Assembly (NCBI GenBank): GCA_037447655.1
Contig: JBBHKE010000834.1
Span: 162,501 to 224,500, forward strand
Direction: 5' to 3'
Origin: Zygnema cylindricum
Taxonomy: Eukaryota; Streptophyta; Zygnematophyceae; Zygnematales; Zygnemataceae
DNA length: 62,000 bases
The position numbers and the translations under genes are program-made. The notes below the pieces were generated by a model. It was not told where the DNA came from. It made no database searches and was given only the letters and a program-made list of their open reading frames with translations. This document shows, piece after piece, positions 33,380 to 46,300 of the stretch (position 1 is its first letter; every line of letters starts with the position of its first letter).

Positions 33380-35328
33380 TATTTGAACTCCATGAATCTT
33401 TTCCGCCCACGCTTTCTAGTGTTTGAAGTGAGTAAACACTTCAATTTTATGTTGCATGAAGTAAACTTTGGTGTACCTCGAGTAGTCATCTGTAAATGTG
33501 ACCATATAGTGGACCCCTCCAGCCGAAGCCACTTGTGAAGGACTGAGAACATCAGAATGGATGAGCTACAAAACTTTTTTCGATCTATGGTCTGTTTCCT
33601 GTGGAAATAGCAATTTGTGGATCTTGCCAAGTGAACAACCATCACATGTTTTTATAGGATGAGATGTGAGAGAAACTCCATCAACTTTTCCCGAATTCAC
33701 CATTTTCTTTAGACTATCATAATTCATGTGTCCTAAGGACCGAGAACATCAGAATGGATGAGCTGCAAAACTTTTTCCGATCTATGGTCTGTTTCCTGTG
33801 GAAATGGCAATTTGTGGATCTTGCCAAGTGAACAACCATCACATGTTTTTATAGGATGAGATGTGAGAGAAACTCCATCAACTTTTCCCGAATTCACCAT
33901 TTTCTTTAGACTATCATAATTCATGTGTCCTAATCTCTTATGCCACAACTCATTATCAGATTCGACACTGGAGTAGAGAACATCATTTTCCTTATATTCA
34001 ACCATGTCCATCCGGTACATTTTGCTAGCATCTCTAGTTTCTGTTACTGCAACTTTCCCTTTCTTGCTAACAACCTGTCTCCCTCCTTTCAGAACAACTT
34101 CAAAGCCTTTGCTCTCCACTAATGATGTAGAAAAAAGATTTTTCTTAAAATCTGGAACATACAAAACATTGTGAAGGGTTCTCTCTACCGACTTTCCCCC
34201 CACATCTACCATCAACGATACATCACCCTGAGCTGAGGTTTGAACACTCATGTCGCAAGCATAGTAGATACTCTTTGGAGATGTTTGCTGCATAGTCGTA
34301 AAAGCCTCCTTGTTCCAACACATGTGGGCAGACGCTCCCGTGTCCATGATCCATCTTGCATCCTTTGGACCCTCCATGGCAGCCGCCATAGCAAATAAAT
34401 CCGCTTCCTTTTGCTCATTGAAGCTGAGAGACTCATCTGCATCAGTTGCAGAAGTTGAAAAAATAGCATTTCCACGGGAAGGATTTCTAGAAAAACCTCT
34501 GTGATACTGGCTCTGTTGCCAACTTGGCCTGTATAAACCTTGGAGAGTACCTTTATCCATGACCCTTCTCAGAACAATAGAAACAAGTAGTAGAAGATGG
34601 CCTATTCTGCCTCTGATTAAACTGATTCTGATTTTGGTTAAACTGATTCCTATTTTGATTAAACTAATTTCTTTTGTCAAAGTCTGTTGCAAATGCTTAA
34701 CCTTTCCTTCTCCCTCAAGGAGTTTAGTATTTTTTTCTTCCTCCAATATAAGATTATACGCTAACTGAAATGACCAGCTAGCTTTATCATGACTCTTTAA
34801 TTGAACAGACACACCCTTCATGCTACTAGGGAGACCTCTAATAAGCAAAGCTGCCTGTTGAAACTCACGAAAGGACCCCCCAGCAGAAGAGTGAGCATCA
34901 ATGAGCGCGCGAAAATTGTCACAATACTCAACCATAGTCCCCCCCGTGTATTTGTATCCCCAAATTTTTCCAGCCACCAAGAGCTCCTCTTGAACATTCG
35001 CTTTCTCAAAAGCGGATTTGAGGGATGTCCAAATCTCCCTCGCCTTCTTCATTTTCAGTCGAGACATGACCAAATTTTCTGAAATACAAAGAATTAGATT
35101 GTTCCTTGCCATTGAATTCTTTTTCGCCCAAGTTGGATCTGTTTCATCAAGGGAGCCATCCAAGACCCCCAATAAGTCAACAGTTTCAAACGACGATTCA
35201 ACCATCGCCGCCCAGTACGGATACTTTTGGCCATTGAAGATAGGAATTCTTGACGAAAGGCACAGAACCTGTTGTTCTACAACACCCGTTGCAGGCGGAG
35301 AACCAGCAGTGGTATTGGAAGTAGACAT
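33380..35328 (-). pseudogene. copia gag, protease and pre-integrase domain
   Basis: Starts at the ATG at 35328 (MSTSNTTAGS...). It has the gag motif RIPIFNGQKYPYW, the UBN2-like helical gag, and a CFYC...H zinc knuckle now in a shifted frame (about 34590). Protease WIMDTGASAHMC follows (about 34345), then the GAG-pre-integrase LWHKRLGHMNYDSLKK. It ends at a stop at 33733 inside HSDVLGP, just before a tandem duplication. This element is a different copia lineage from that at 9770: gag is longer and its 5' LTR is unrelated. Confidence 0.9.
33538..33931. repeat. 197-bp tandem duplication in the copia pre-integrase region
   Basis: Copies start at 33538 and 33735 (AAGGACYGAGAACATCAG) and are nearly identical across the full unit. 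The duplication repeats the HxxxC part of the pre-integrase domain and truncates the frame. Confidence 0.92.
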
Positions 35329-36362
35329 GAAAAACAGCAGAAACTATCAAAGTACCTACTCAACAGCCAACTTAGAACTGACACAAAATATGACTCAGGA
35401 GGCCAATATGCTTCAAATTTTCCACAGTGATACATAATACAGTAAACTGACAATTCCCAAAATTGCAGCCCAAATGACTTAGTAAACCATAAGATATGAT
35501 GTCTGGAGGTTTCCCAAAAACTGCCCTTAGAAAATCATATTCCCAAAATTGGATGATACAAAATTGGCTAGGTCCTAGAATATATACTCAGAGTGAGTAT
35601 CTACCGGTCACACTAATTCGGGTGATCGTGCTACGAAACTATCCTGACTAACGACAAAGTATCCAACCTGTACTTTACTGTACCTAGAGTACCTCCAAAA
35701 ACCTAATTATTATTTTCCAAAAAACTAATTAATGAAACACTAAATTTTAATACACTAAACTACAAAACCCTGTTATTCAAATATTTCAGATAACGAGCCG
35801 TACAAAAAATGTTCCAGGTGCTTAGTCACAGTAATCGCTAAAGTCCAGCCGACTGTCGTAGTGTAGTACGAAGCACCTGGGTGCTTCGTCACTTGTGGTC
35901 CCACGTGAATCACGCCTCGTCACTTTGTGGTCCCATGTAAATCACGCCTCGTCACTTGCGGTCCCACGTGAATCATAATTGTGGTCCCATGTGAATCGCG
36001 TCTGTCGACGTCTCTCAAAATCAATGATCATAATTCACTTCCGAAATATCCGGACGTTTCTATTTAATGATTATAAAAATATTCCGCACTATATAATTCC
36101 AAAATATCTGTATGACTCCAAAAATAGTCGTACCATATATTTTCCGAGATATCCGGATCAGATTCCGTCCGTCTGATCTGGCGATTCCAATTGTCTGCTG
36201 CGTGACGCGTGTCGACGTCACTCCGTAAAACCTGCAGAGGTACAATACACTCTATTGTACTTTGCCTACTGTAACACTAATAAAGGTAAGTCTTATATAC
36301 CACTTCTTAGAAACTATTCTAAGTCTACTTTATTTACTAACTAAAGATTTCAAATCTCAACA
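35329..36362 (-). repeat. 5' LTR and leader of the minus-strand copia element
   Basis: Similar throughout to 8010-8958. On the minus strand it begins TGTTGAGATTTG at 36362. It has GTGGTCCCACGTGAATCACG-type repeats (35890-36000) and a TATATACTCA box-like segment (35580). The primer-binding site could not be placed, so the LTR/leader boundary is open. No partner LTR is present on the other side of the element. Confidence 0.8.
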
Positions 36363-36790
36363 CCTACAATAATCAGCGATGACTATGCCTCGTCGTTTGT
36401 TCATCATCCTTCTCGGAAATTGATAAATTGTTAGTTTCCTAAACAACATATACATCGCACAAAGTAATGGTTGCCCTTTCAGCGACGACAACCTGTCATC
36501 GCAAGATGGAAATTCAGCGGCGAGAAAGTTTTCTTATCATATCCGACAAAGCAGAGGCTGTGTCGTCGCTAAATGGAAATCTAGCGACGAAACAGCTGCA
36601 TCATCATCTCCGAGAGTACAAAGGGTGTTTTGTCGCTAGACGGAAATCCATCGACAAAACAATTTTCTCATCATCTCCGAAAAAACAGAGAGTTTAAATT
36701 CGGTGAATTCATAACATAGAAGCCTTTGTTATTATGTTTTTGTCTCTTTTAATAGCCTTTCAGCGGCGTGGTTGTTTCGTCGCTGATTCA
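36363..36790. mobile_element. CGACGA-rich subterminal repeat region, possible end of the DNA transposon
   Basis: Repeated motifs TGTCGTCGCTAAATGGAAAT, TAGCGACGAAACAG and relatives occur in both orientations (36470-36790). Similar motifs flank the transposase at 27060-27360 and 29090-29270. This may be the far end of the same transposon, separated from it by the copia insertion. Termini are not visible. Confidence 0.45.
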
Positions 36791-37102
36791 TGAAATTTCA
36801 GTTATCATATTACATGGGTATTATTATATTCAAGACCAAATATGAGGTTTTTTCATATATAAAAAAAACACAAAAAAACTAGACAAGAACCATTAAAACA
36901 GTAGTGAAAAATCAAACCAAAGTTTTTCGGATAGGAAAAGCTAAGATGAAGAAATATACGCGGTGAGAAATAAAAGAAAAAAGTAATATTTGTAGCATAT
37001 ACAGATGATTCACAAACGAGAAATGCCAAGAACATGCAATATATTTAAATACGATAGTGTCATCGATACAACATGAAAGCAATTTAAAAAACACACAATG
37101 AA

Positions 37103-37165
<63 letters not shown>

Positions 37166-37619
37166 TGACACATAAAATCATTCATTAACAACAATGGAAG
37201 AAGTAAAAAAAATATATATTTCATGATAATATCTTTTTACAACGTTAAACTAAAACAAAAAAATATCTAAGGCCTATTAATCTACAATAGTAAACAAAGC
37301 TCTAAATAGTATTGAATTCCTAACGTTTCTGCTTCTACCTCGGAAATCCTCCTTAAAAAAAAAAAAAAAACCTTCATATTTTACACACACTAACTAAGTA
37401 TCAACGATTTATGATAAGAAATATAGATCGATGAAAGGCTCCTCAAGGTATAATCCATGCGCTTTTGTACGCTCGAATACATTCAATTTGGTATTTTCTT
37501 CTTCCTTACGATCGTATGGGTGCTCTCCAATACAACAAGCAGTCGAATATAAGTTCATCGTCGATGACAATTTAAGATACACAAAAGAGACAAAGATAAC
37601 GGATTGGTAGGGGGTATAT
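36791..37619. other. AT-rich intergenic sequence
   Basis: Very AT-rich with A runs and the AT microsatellite at 37111-37161. No coding signal. Confidence 0.6.
37111..37161. repeat. (AT)n microsatellite
   Basis: About 25 uninterrupted AT units after a run of A. Confidence 0.97.
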
Positions 37620-38240
37620 GGGCTTGACAAATATAACGCAAAAAAAAGGGACAAAGAGAGAGACTAAAGGAGTATGTCATATTCGGAGATGGCAATGAAA
37701 TGTATGGAGACATAGCGACAGAGTGATGGTGGATGGTAAACGACCAGGGAGATAAATAAGGCGTACGGGCGAGAAGGGAGATAATGTGGAAGAGGGAGTG
37801 AAAGAAATTCAGAGAGGGCACGAGATAAAAAAGTAGGGAGAAATGATAAATGATAGATTGAAAGAGATAGATAACAGAATGGAGAGCAATGATGAGAGGG
37901 AAACATGTGTCAAAGGACGAGTAAATATTCAAGAGGGAAGATGGGAAAAATTGCCGACGAGGTAGTGAGTCACGAAATAATCGGGACACAGAATGAAAAA
38001 TGAGAGTTAAATGGGGAAAAAGCGAGTCAGAACGAAAAACAAAGAAATGATATGAGACAGAACGAGGGAGAGAGAGAAAGTGGGAAGAAGAGAGTGAGAG
38101 AAAAGAGTAAAGAAAGGGAAAGGGAACAAATGTGTGGGACGACAATTAGTACAGGGAGAGGTTAAGAGCTAAAGAGGATGAGAGAATGAACGAGGAAGAA
38201 TAAGGAGGTAGAGAGCGTAGGAGAGATGAATAAACATACT
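37620..38240. repeat. Purine-rich (GA-rich) low-complexity tract
   Basis: Plus strand dominated by GAGAG/GGGAGA with few pyrimidines. It yields long but meaningless Ser/Phe/Leu-rich frames on the minus strand (for example 37555-38145). Confidence 0.8.
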
Positions 38241-39234
38241 GAGATGCACACTTACCAATGATTTCCCAATAATCCCGAAAAAATTTAGCGATGATGTTGG
38301 CTCGGACTTCCTTGTTGTTCCGCCATATTACAATCTACCATACTACTGTTGCAAACCCTAAAAATAGGTATATATTACTGGATGCCGCAAGACTAAGCGA
38401 GGCGGCGGGGCGATGATCCGCATCCTACCCAAAAAATGGCGATGTCATGTAAAAATGGATCTGCGAGATTAAAAAACTTGCCACCAAAAAATGAGGATGT
38501 GGTTGGGATTTGTCTGACCACAAAATCTTTTTTTGTGTTTTGTCCGCATATGCCGTTGGTTTGTTATCAGTTCTCGTTTTCAAGGCGCCGCGTTTTCTCA
38601 ATTCTAAATTTTGTAACTTCAATCTAATATTTACACAACATGACACTAATTTGTTGTCGTTTTGTGATTATAACACATTTTAAAGTCAAACTTAACTCTA
38701 ATAAGCGTCTATTTCGTTCAAAGGTCTGGTATTACCGTTATGTTCACTTTTGACCCTTTAATAGTGTCAACATATACTCTATTAATCTAGCAGGTTCTCA
38801 AATAGAGTTAAAAAGGCACCGTATTACACTTAACATTCCGCGACTATCAACATGTAACATGGACAGTTTTTAGCATGTGCACATGTTATCCATTCACACT
38901 GTCAGCCAAAAAAACGAATGTCTGAAAGTATGCGAACGCCTATTTTACAAACTCGACTCCACTATTTTTCTAAACGCAGCTTTGTATGCGACCGACATAA
39001 GTTAACCACAATTTCCGTACGGATTTAGGGAACGAAGTACACTGTTGTACGAACAAACTACTTCTGTACACCACACTATTCACGAAACAAGTACGGTAAA
39101 ACCATTGACGCTAATTTACAAGAACCGTAATTAGCGTCAAAGATAAATTAGATTCATTCACTGTATTTCGGGTATCAATGTCAAAATTTTGGGGTGCCGA
39201 TATAGCGTACATAAGGCTAGTATGATTCACGGTG
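38241..39234. mobile_element. Repeat remnants ending in a TA-target MITE terminus
   Basis: The right end (about 39160-39234) is the inverse of the left end of the copy at 2352: ...CGGTGCCGATATAGCG-like sequence then GATTCACGGTG and TA. The left part (38640-39050) has family-like GACACTAATT and CTCTAATAAGCG segments but no clean left terminus. 38241-38640 is unassigned. Confidence 0.5.
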
Positions 39235-39276
39235 TACCGCGTAGAGAAACCTTCAGAAGTTTGCAATTACTTTGAC

Positions 39277-39667
39277 TAGTTTTGTTAAAAAGTTACTGCG
39301 ATAATTTCGATATTCAGTACATCGAATATGGAACGTTCAGTAGCTCGATATAGCACTCCGTTACCAACAAAAGTTATCGTGATATATCTGGTGGTCCGTA
39401 GATCTTTAGAGCAGTAAATTGTATGGTAAATATCACGCCTCCCTCCCACCCGCCCGCCCCCCCACCCCAACCCCCCTCTGAGTCCGCGCCACTGGGCTTC
39501 ACATCATTTCAATGTATTGGGATAAAAATATATCAAATTATTGGCCAGTATATTGCTAAAATATCGCAATATTGAATTTCTCGATACATTGAAGCGATAA
39601 ATCGATATCAAGACTCAAAATAGTTAAATACTGACTATCAGCAATGGGTCTTCGATACACAACACTA
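39277..39667. mobile_element. Degenerate hAT-like MITE of the TAGTGTTG family
   Basis: The right end CGATACACAACACTA matches the family terminus; the left end TAGTTTTGTTAAAAAG is eroded. Flanks ACTTTGAC and ATTTAGAC agree at 6 of 8 positions. GATAT/ATCGAT palindromes fill the interior, plus a C-rich run (39445-39476). Confidence 0.5.
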
Positions 39668-39675
39668 ATTTAGAC

Positions 39676-40343
39676 GTTGTCCAAGAAGACTAAATGAGAA
39701 AAGGAGTTATTTCAGTAAAAGAGGTAAATGCAAAAAACTGGTTCCAATACAGCCGTCCATCCTACTACAAGTATAATAGCACTTATAACCACACCTTCCG
39801 TCTCCATCATCCTCACAATTTGCCTAAGTGGTCCATAATGAGCCACATCCCAAAACATAATCTAAGTAGTTAACACTAAATCCACTCTGACAAACATAAT
39901 TTATATTAGTTAGTACTAAATACATAAACGCTAATAATTCACTCAACTCGGGCGCCAACCATATACAGCCATTGCCCAAAGTATAGAAGTACAAGCTTCA
40001 CGATCGTAAAACCATCAGATTTAGGGTTTAGGGTAAACACAAATCTCTTCAAAGGATCTCCCCTTCAGATTATATTATAGCAAGCTCTCGGAAAGCAAGA
40101 ATCTTGAAACAAGAAGATTGCTCCCACATTTAGAATATACCAAACCTGAATAAAAGGAAAAAATCGTAAAAATCGCTGAGGCTTATTTGTAACTTCAGGA
40201 TGCCTATGTCGCGACAAAAGAGACTGAATGGAGACTAGAATGCGAAGCTTAGACAAAAAAGACGTTAAAACGTGGAACATTAAAAAAACAAAGGAGTTGT
40301 CACTACTACACATGTCACGATTAAACATGTCACTATTAAACGA
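39676..40343. other. Downstream flank / probable 3' UTR of the miaB-like gene
   Basis: No coding similarity. Minus-strand transcription of the gene would run into this AT-rich region; it has several minus-strand AATAAA-like hexamers. TTTAGGGTTTAGGG at about 40020 is a short telomere-like motif, too short to interpret. Confidence 0.45.
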
Positions 40344-43300
40344 TTAGACAAGCTCGCCGGACAAGCTCACTTGTCTCGCTTCTGTTATTCGAACGTTAAC
40401 GATTTTCCCAACTAACTCAGGACCTCCTGGGAAGAAGGTCAATCGATTTGTGTCGGTGCGACCCATCATCTGCAATACCAACAACCACTAAACTTGGTTA
40501 AGTTCCCGAGAATCCCAAAACAATTTTTAAGGGAACTAGTAAATCAACGCCCGTTACACGGGCATGTACCCTGTCAGTTTATCATGCCCGTACTGCGGAC
40601 GCACGGCAACGCGTTGAAGTCCAATTCGTACAGATTTCAACTTTTTTACAAAAATTACGTAGTATTCGTCTTTTTCATACTTTTTGTAAAATTCGTGTAA
40701 ATTTCGCTGTGCGGCCATGTACGAAAACGTACGAAAAGCGTAATCTTAGAAAATCCTAAAAAATCTTTAAAAGTACGAAAATTTAACAGAAATGTACAAA
40801 ATTGTATCAAAGTGTACCCTAAAAAACATCATATTACGGGAATATCTACGGCAGCCGTACGGAAATGTAAATGAACGTACGGCAATGTACCTTGGAAACC
40901 CTAAAACTCTTCTTTAATTAACCCTAAAAAGTACGAACATGTACGGGATTTGTAAATAAGTGTACCAAATATGTACGGGTAAAAAGTATGGTACGAATTT
41001 AATGGACTTTTCAACGTCGTTTGATGCGTACCGTACGTAGTATTCGTTAGTTTATACCATGCGTAATATGCGCACGGGACATCTATGCGGCAACGTTATG
41101 TTGTGTCAGCGGTACGGCGGTCTGTACCGCTTACGCACGGCAACGTCACGTTGTGCCAACGGTACGGCGGTCTGTACCGCTGACGCACGGCAACGTTACG
41201 TTGTGCCAGCGGTATGGCGGTCCGTACTGCGGACAATCGCACGGCAACGTTACACCGCGAATCGTTATTAGTGTCAAATCTTAAATAGTGTTGAGGTAAT
41301 TTACCGTAATTGATGCTAATTAAGAGTTTGATTTTTTTTTTTTAAAAGGTGTATTGTAATTTCGGCTTAATGCTAATTTGGGAACAGCAAAAATGAAAGA
41401 TTCTTCGTACGATTGTATGCATTAACATATGTATTCGTACAAAATATTAGAAATCGTACGCCGTCGTGAAATTTAAATATCCGTACATGTCAGACTAATT
41501 TACGTGTCAGACTAATTACGTTTTTTTAGCGCACGTTCCTATGCGTGCGCATTTGATTTATTTCATCTTTTGTAAAATTTTTACTTGAAAAGGTACATTT
41601 AGGTTAAATTTTCACTTGAAAAGGTACATTTAGGTACGGTCTGACAACGACTGTACATCACACTATTTTGATCTTATTGTACTTTCGTTTTTTACGCTAT
41701 TTTGTACGGTACCTTAATTAACGTCAAGGAAAAATTAAAATCATGTATCCTATTTGAGGAAAAAAATCAAAATTTTAAGAACCCAAATTAGAGTTGTTGA
41801 CACTAATAACGATTCGCGGTGTACATTGTGCCAGCGGTCCGGCGGTCTGTACACCGACGGTTGGCAACATGATATTACGTCAGTGGTACGGCTGTTTGTT
41901 TACCGACGGTTGGCAATGTTATATTACGCCAGCGTACGGCAGAATGTACAGCGACGGCTGGCAAGCGTAGAATTATGCCATCCGGCGGCAGCGAATAATT
42001 ATTCCAGCCGGGCGGCAACACATAATAATTCCAGCTGCCGGCAACATAGAAAATTGCCAGCCGGTGGCAGCGTAGAAAATTGCCAGCTGCCGGCGACGTA
42101 GAAAATTGCCAGCAAAATTGGCAACGTTGAATGACGCCGACGGGCGGCAGCGTAGAATTGTGCCACGGTTACGCCACCGAGCGGGTGCGTAGAATCACGC
42201 CAGCAGCGGCAGCGTAGAATTATGCCACCCGGAGGCAGCGTAGAATTATGCCACCGGGCAGGCGGCAGCGTAGAATTACGCCAGCGGGCGGGCGGCAGCT
42301 TAGAATATTGCCACGGTACGGCGGTCTGTACCGCGACGGGCGGCAGCGCTACATCGTGCCCGCGGTACGGCCGTGTGACGGAAAAAAATCGAGACAGACA
42401 CGGCGCCTATATAAGGGTTTCCCCGAAGGTAAACAACGTTCCCTTATTTATATACTGATTACATTTTTGGGTTTTGCACATTTTACTGTGGGTAAATCTC
42501 TGAATACAAAATTGCTTTACAATTGTGTTCCCACGACACAGAAGTTCCTTTTGTCATAGAAACTTAACTAAAAATCTCGTAGTTTCTCCGTTAGAAAAAA
42601 GAATATACAAAAGTAAGTTCAAAACACTGAAGACATAAATCATTTACAAATGTAAGAACTTCAACTGATTATAAACACTCCATAACCAAGAGTTTTTCTC
42701 CACTTTCAGAAATGAAGTTTTTTGAACTCACCTGGTTTTCAAAACCTGGTCGAGGATTAGGACCTTCTACCAATACTGACTCAACTCGCCCTAAGTATCG
42801 CTGGTTCCTCTCATCCGAGTGCTCCAAAACAAGCCTGCAAATAGTAAAAATATACACAACAAATTTTCACCATCATTATCACTTCATTATCATCATCATT
42901 GGGAGGCCGATAAAAGGATAAAGGCCGATATAGGACTATGCTGAAGACATTGCATATAAACAAGTGTTACAGACATGAAAGGAAAACCATACAAACCGCG
43001 AGCAAAAACCCAACATGTATATTTAAATTTTGAAATGCAGTATATCGGATAAAAATTTGCTGTACAATAAATGTGTCCAAAATCCTACCGTTTCATTGGT
43101 ACACCTGAATTCTGGTACCACTAGTTTTTTAGTTTTTTACTTCGTTTGTTCTCTTGTGGCATTAAAGTAAGCCTGAAATGAGATGGAAATATGGCCAAAT
43201 TATTTGCATTGAACTAGAATTTTCTATTTCATTTGGCAAACTTCCATTTGATATAATCAACATCACTTGGATTTTTACAAGCCAATCGTATTTATACCTG

Positions 43301-46300
43301 TTGATTCTTTGAAGCCTATCCATCTTTATGAGATCTGCCACCTGTCCATCCCACCAAAACTTCATATCAGAACACTTTTACACTCAAGTAGTCAAACTTA
43401 CCCTCACCCCTCCATTTCCCTTTTTAATTTCCAACATCGCACTTTCCTGATTTAAATATATTTACTGTTTTACAGCAGCCCCTCAATTACAGAATTATAC
43501 TAATTATGACATTGTAAAGTCCCTATTCCATTTTGCATTGTCGCTAAAACAAAAAGCATACAGACATGTCGCAAAGTCTTTAAGAGGTTTCTCATGATCA
43601 ACAAATGGAATTAGAATCAGATAACAATTTCCCTAATTCGAACCCAACATAGATAGATACTATTAACCTTCAACCGCATAACTGGTCACGTTTAAAGCCT
43701 CTTCTTTGCACACATTTCAATGGAAAAATTGAACAAACAAAAATATAAATGTAAAGGTAATAGGTAGACAATGATGGACCTTTTGGCTATGTAAAACTGA
43801 GGGATGAACTGACAAGTACTTAAAGCTGGCCAATGCAGACACAGCACCCAAAGAACTTTCAGTTGATGTAATGTGTTGATAATTGAAATCATGGTGTTTG
43901 GTTTCTAATGTTACCCACTAGTCAAAAACAATTAGGAAAATGGATCGAGTTAAGCTTGCTGCCATTGGTGATAAAGCAAAGCGAAAACAAAAAAAAATCA
44001 TCCAGGACTTGAGTGTAAAGTTGAAATATAAGTTTGTCCTGTGCTATAAATAGTTACACGACATGACGACATGAAGTAAAAAAACGGTTATTGCCTGATC
44101 TTCCCAGAGGGCAGCTGGAGTATTGGGACGTGGCGAATAAGCGGCCGTGTTCACTTGGTCGAAACGGATATCTGGCACATAGAAACACACAAAGAAGATA
44201 AACTGAAAAACACTTAAAGATATCATTAAGCATAAACTAGCTTAATATTTGAGGATAACCATAAACATCCCGTCGTTGCAAATCCAAGCAACAAAAGGAT
44301 TTGGAAATGCCAATAATTTGAAAATGAAAATCAAGCACAATCGTTTAGATAATACAATTCACAGATTTCAAATGCCGGACATTTTTCGGACAGCTCTGTT
44401 GTAGAAAAGAAACGGCATTGATTGAGTTACTTCAATCTATACTTTTCAGAAATAACTACCATTTCCAACTATCAATATCAATGCATATTAAACTATTGAC
44501 ACAAACAAACATTGCATGGAACGATTAAAAAAGGCAGACAAAAAAAAACTAATGCAAATAAAAAGGCAGTAAACGCAGTTCTGAAGTAAAGTATTGTGGA
44601 TTCTCGCATGAATAACACCTTTATGAGTTGGGTCGGTAAATTAAAATGAGGGACATGGAGTCAAATACCACAGAAGCAAGAAAGGAAAAATAGATTTCAT
44701 ATCATTCATAAGGATTCTCTGAGCATTCAAGACAAACTTACCGTTCAAGAGGCCTAAAGTATTCTGAAACTGCTCCTCGGTTTCTCCTGACAACACCAAA
44801 CAAAAAATTAAAACAGACCACGTATCATTTTCAATCCCTTGCTTTCTCTGGGAAATCCGAAAACTTTGTTTACCTTGGTACATATTCTCTTTGAGCAGAA
44901 AATGGATCTCGTTCGGTAACTGGTGAAGGACCAAATGGTCAGTAACCAATTCTGTCCTAAAAAACCTTTGATGTAACCAAAGTGACCAACTGATTAAGAA
45001 TCAAGCCAAATACAAAGGTAGTAATATCTTCTATTTCAAATGTCATAGTAACACACACCAATCCTCCCTTAATACTTTCTAACAGAGGCCTCGCACAAAT
45101 CCGTGAATCCAAACATTCACCCTCGCTTTAAGCCCGGGCCCAAGAATTTCTAAAAGTTGGAACATGAACGTTCAAAATTAATGTTTGCGATTCAAAAACT
45201 AAAAATTTCAATTCCATAAAAGTTTCAATTCCAGAAATTGTTTGCTTACCTGGAAATCCCACGATGACATCAGCACTAACGGCTGCATCTGGCATGTAAC
45301 TTCGGACCATTGAAATAATTTGGGAATATCTCTCCCGAGTGTATCCACGATTCATCGCCTAGAAAAGAAAATACCAAAAAGAAAACCAATGAATTTCTCT
45401 TTTATAGCTCTTGAAACACAACAAATTACATCCGAAAACAAAGCCTCAAGCCATAGGTGTCACGACCTCTTCAGTCCACTGTCCTTCATTGAGAATATGG
45501 AAAATCTCCAAAAAGCAACGCCAAGAAATTACATACAGTTCCATTTCCACTTCCCTCATCACTTTTCAGAGACATCAAAGGAGGCATAACCATGTCACAT
45601 TAAAAATCCGGGGCACAATAATCTCTCTAACCTGCAAATACGAAGGTTTCATGCTGCACCTTGAGAACAGTGTTATCCCCCGATTGGAAAGGTATGTGGA
45701 AGTATTTGCAGACTTTAGGGAGTTCGGCACATGCTCGAATCAATCTCTCCGTGAAATATCGTGGCTGGTTAGCCCATTCTCCAATATGCAAAAATCAGGC
45801 TTCTTTCCTTCACATTCAGGTTTATTTCTTTACATATAAGAACGGATGCAAGATAAAGTTTCATTAAGCAAAACGATAAGCTCAAAAGATTAAGGAACTA
45901 CGAAGAAATTGCACAGAAATCTGAAATATAACTATAATTTAACAATTTAAAATGCAAAATTAACATTTCCGACAATATTTGATTACATATCACCTTGCGT
46001 CCCTAAATTGTAAAGAAAGTACTCAAACCATCTATTGAATGGCCAAACACATAAGAAACATTCTTGAATTTGTAACTGAAAAAATCATGCATCAGATTCA
46101 ACGACTGACCCGTCAACAATTGTAAGAAATCAGTCCATCCTCCCATCTCAAAACCTTCCACAAAAAAATAGTGATCAAGCCAAATTAGACCATCTATAAC
46201 AAGAACCCCTCAATATATAAAATCCAAACTCCTGCGTGGGAAAATTCCTGTTTTATCCAATCGTGGTTCTACCGCTTACTGACATGAGAAGTAGCGAATC

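Noticed and set aside
37555-38145. 196-codon minus-strand frame rich in Ser, Phe and Leu
   Set aside because: It lies in a purine-rich low-complexity tract; absence of stops follows from composition.
40020-40035. Plant telomere-type TTTAGGG repeats
   Set aside because: Only two units; occurs by chance and does not indicate an interstitial telomere.
41089-42400. CRISPR array
   Set aside because: Repeats are contiguous or degenerate without unique spacers, and the setting is a eukaryotic intron.
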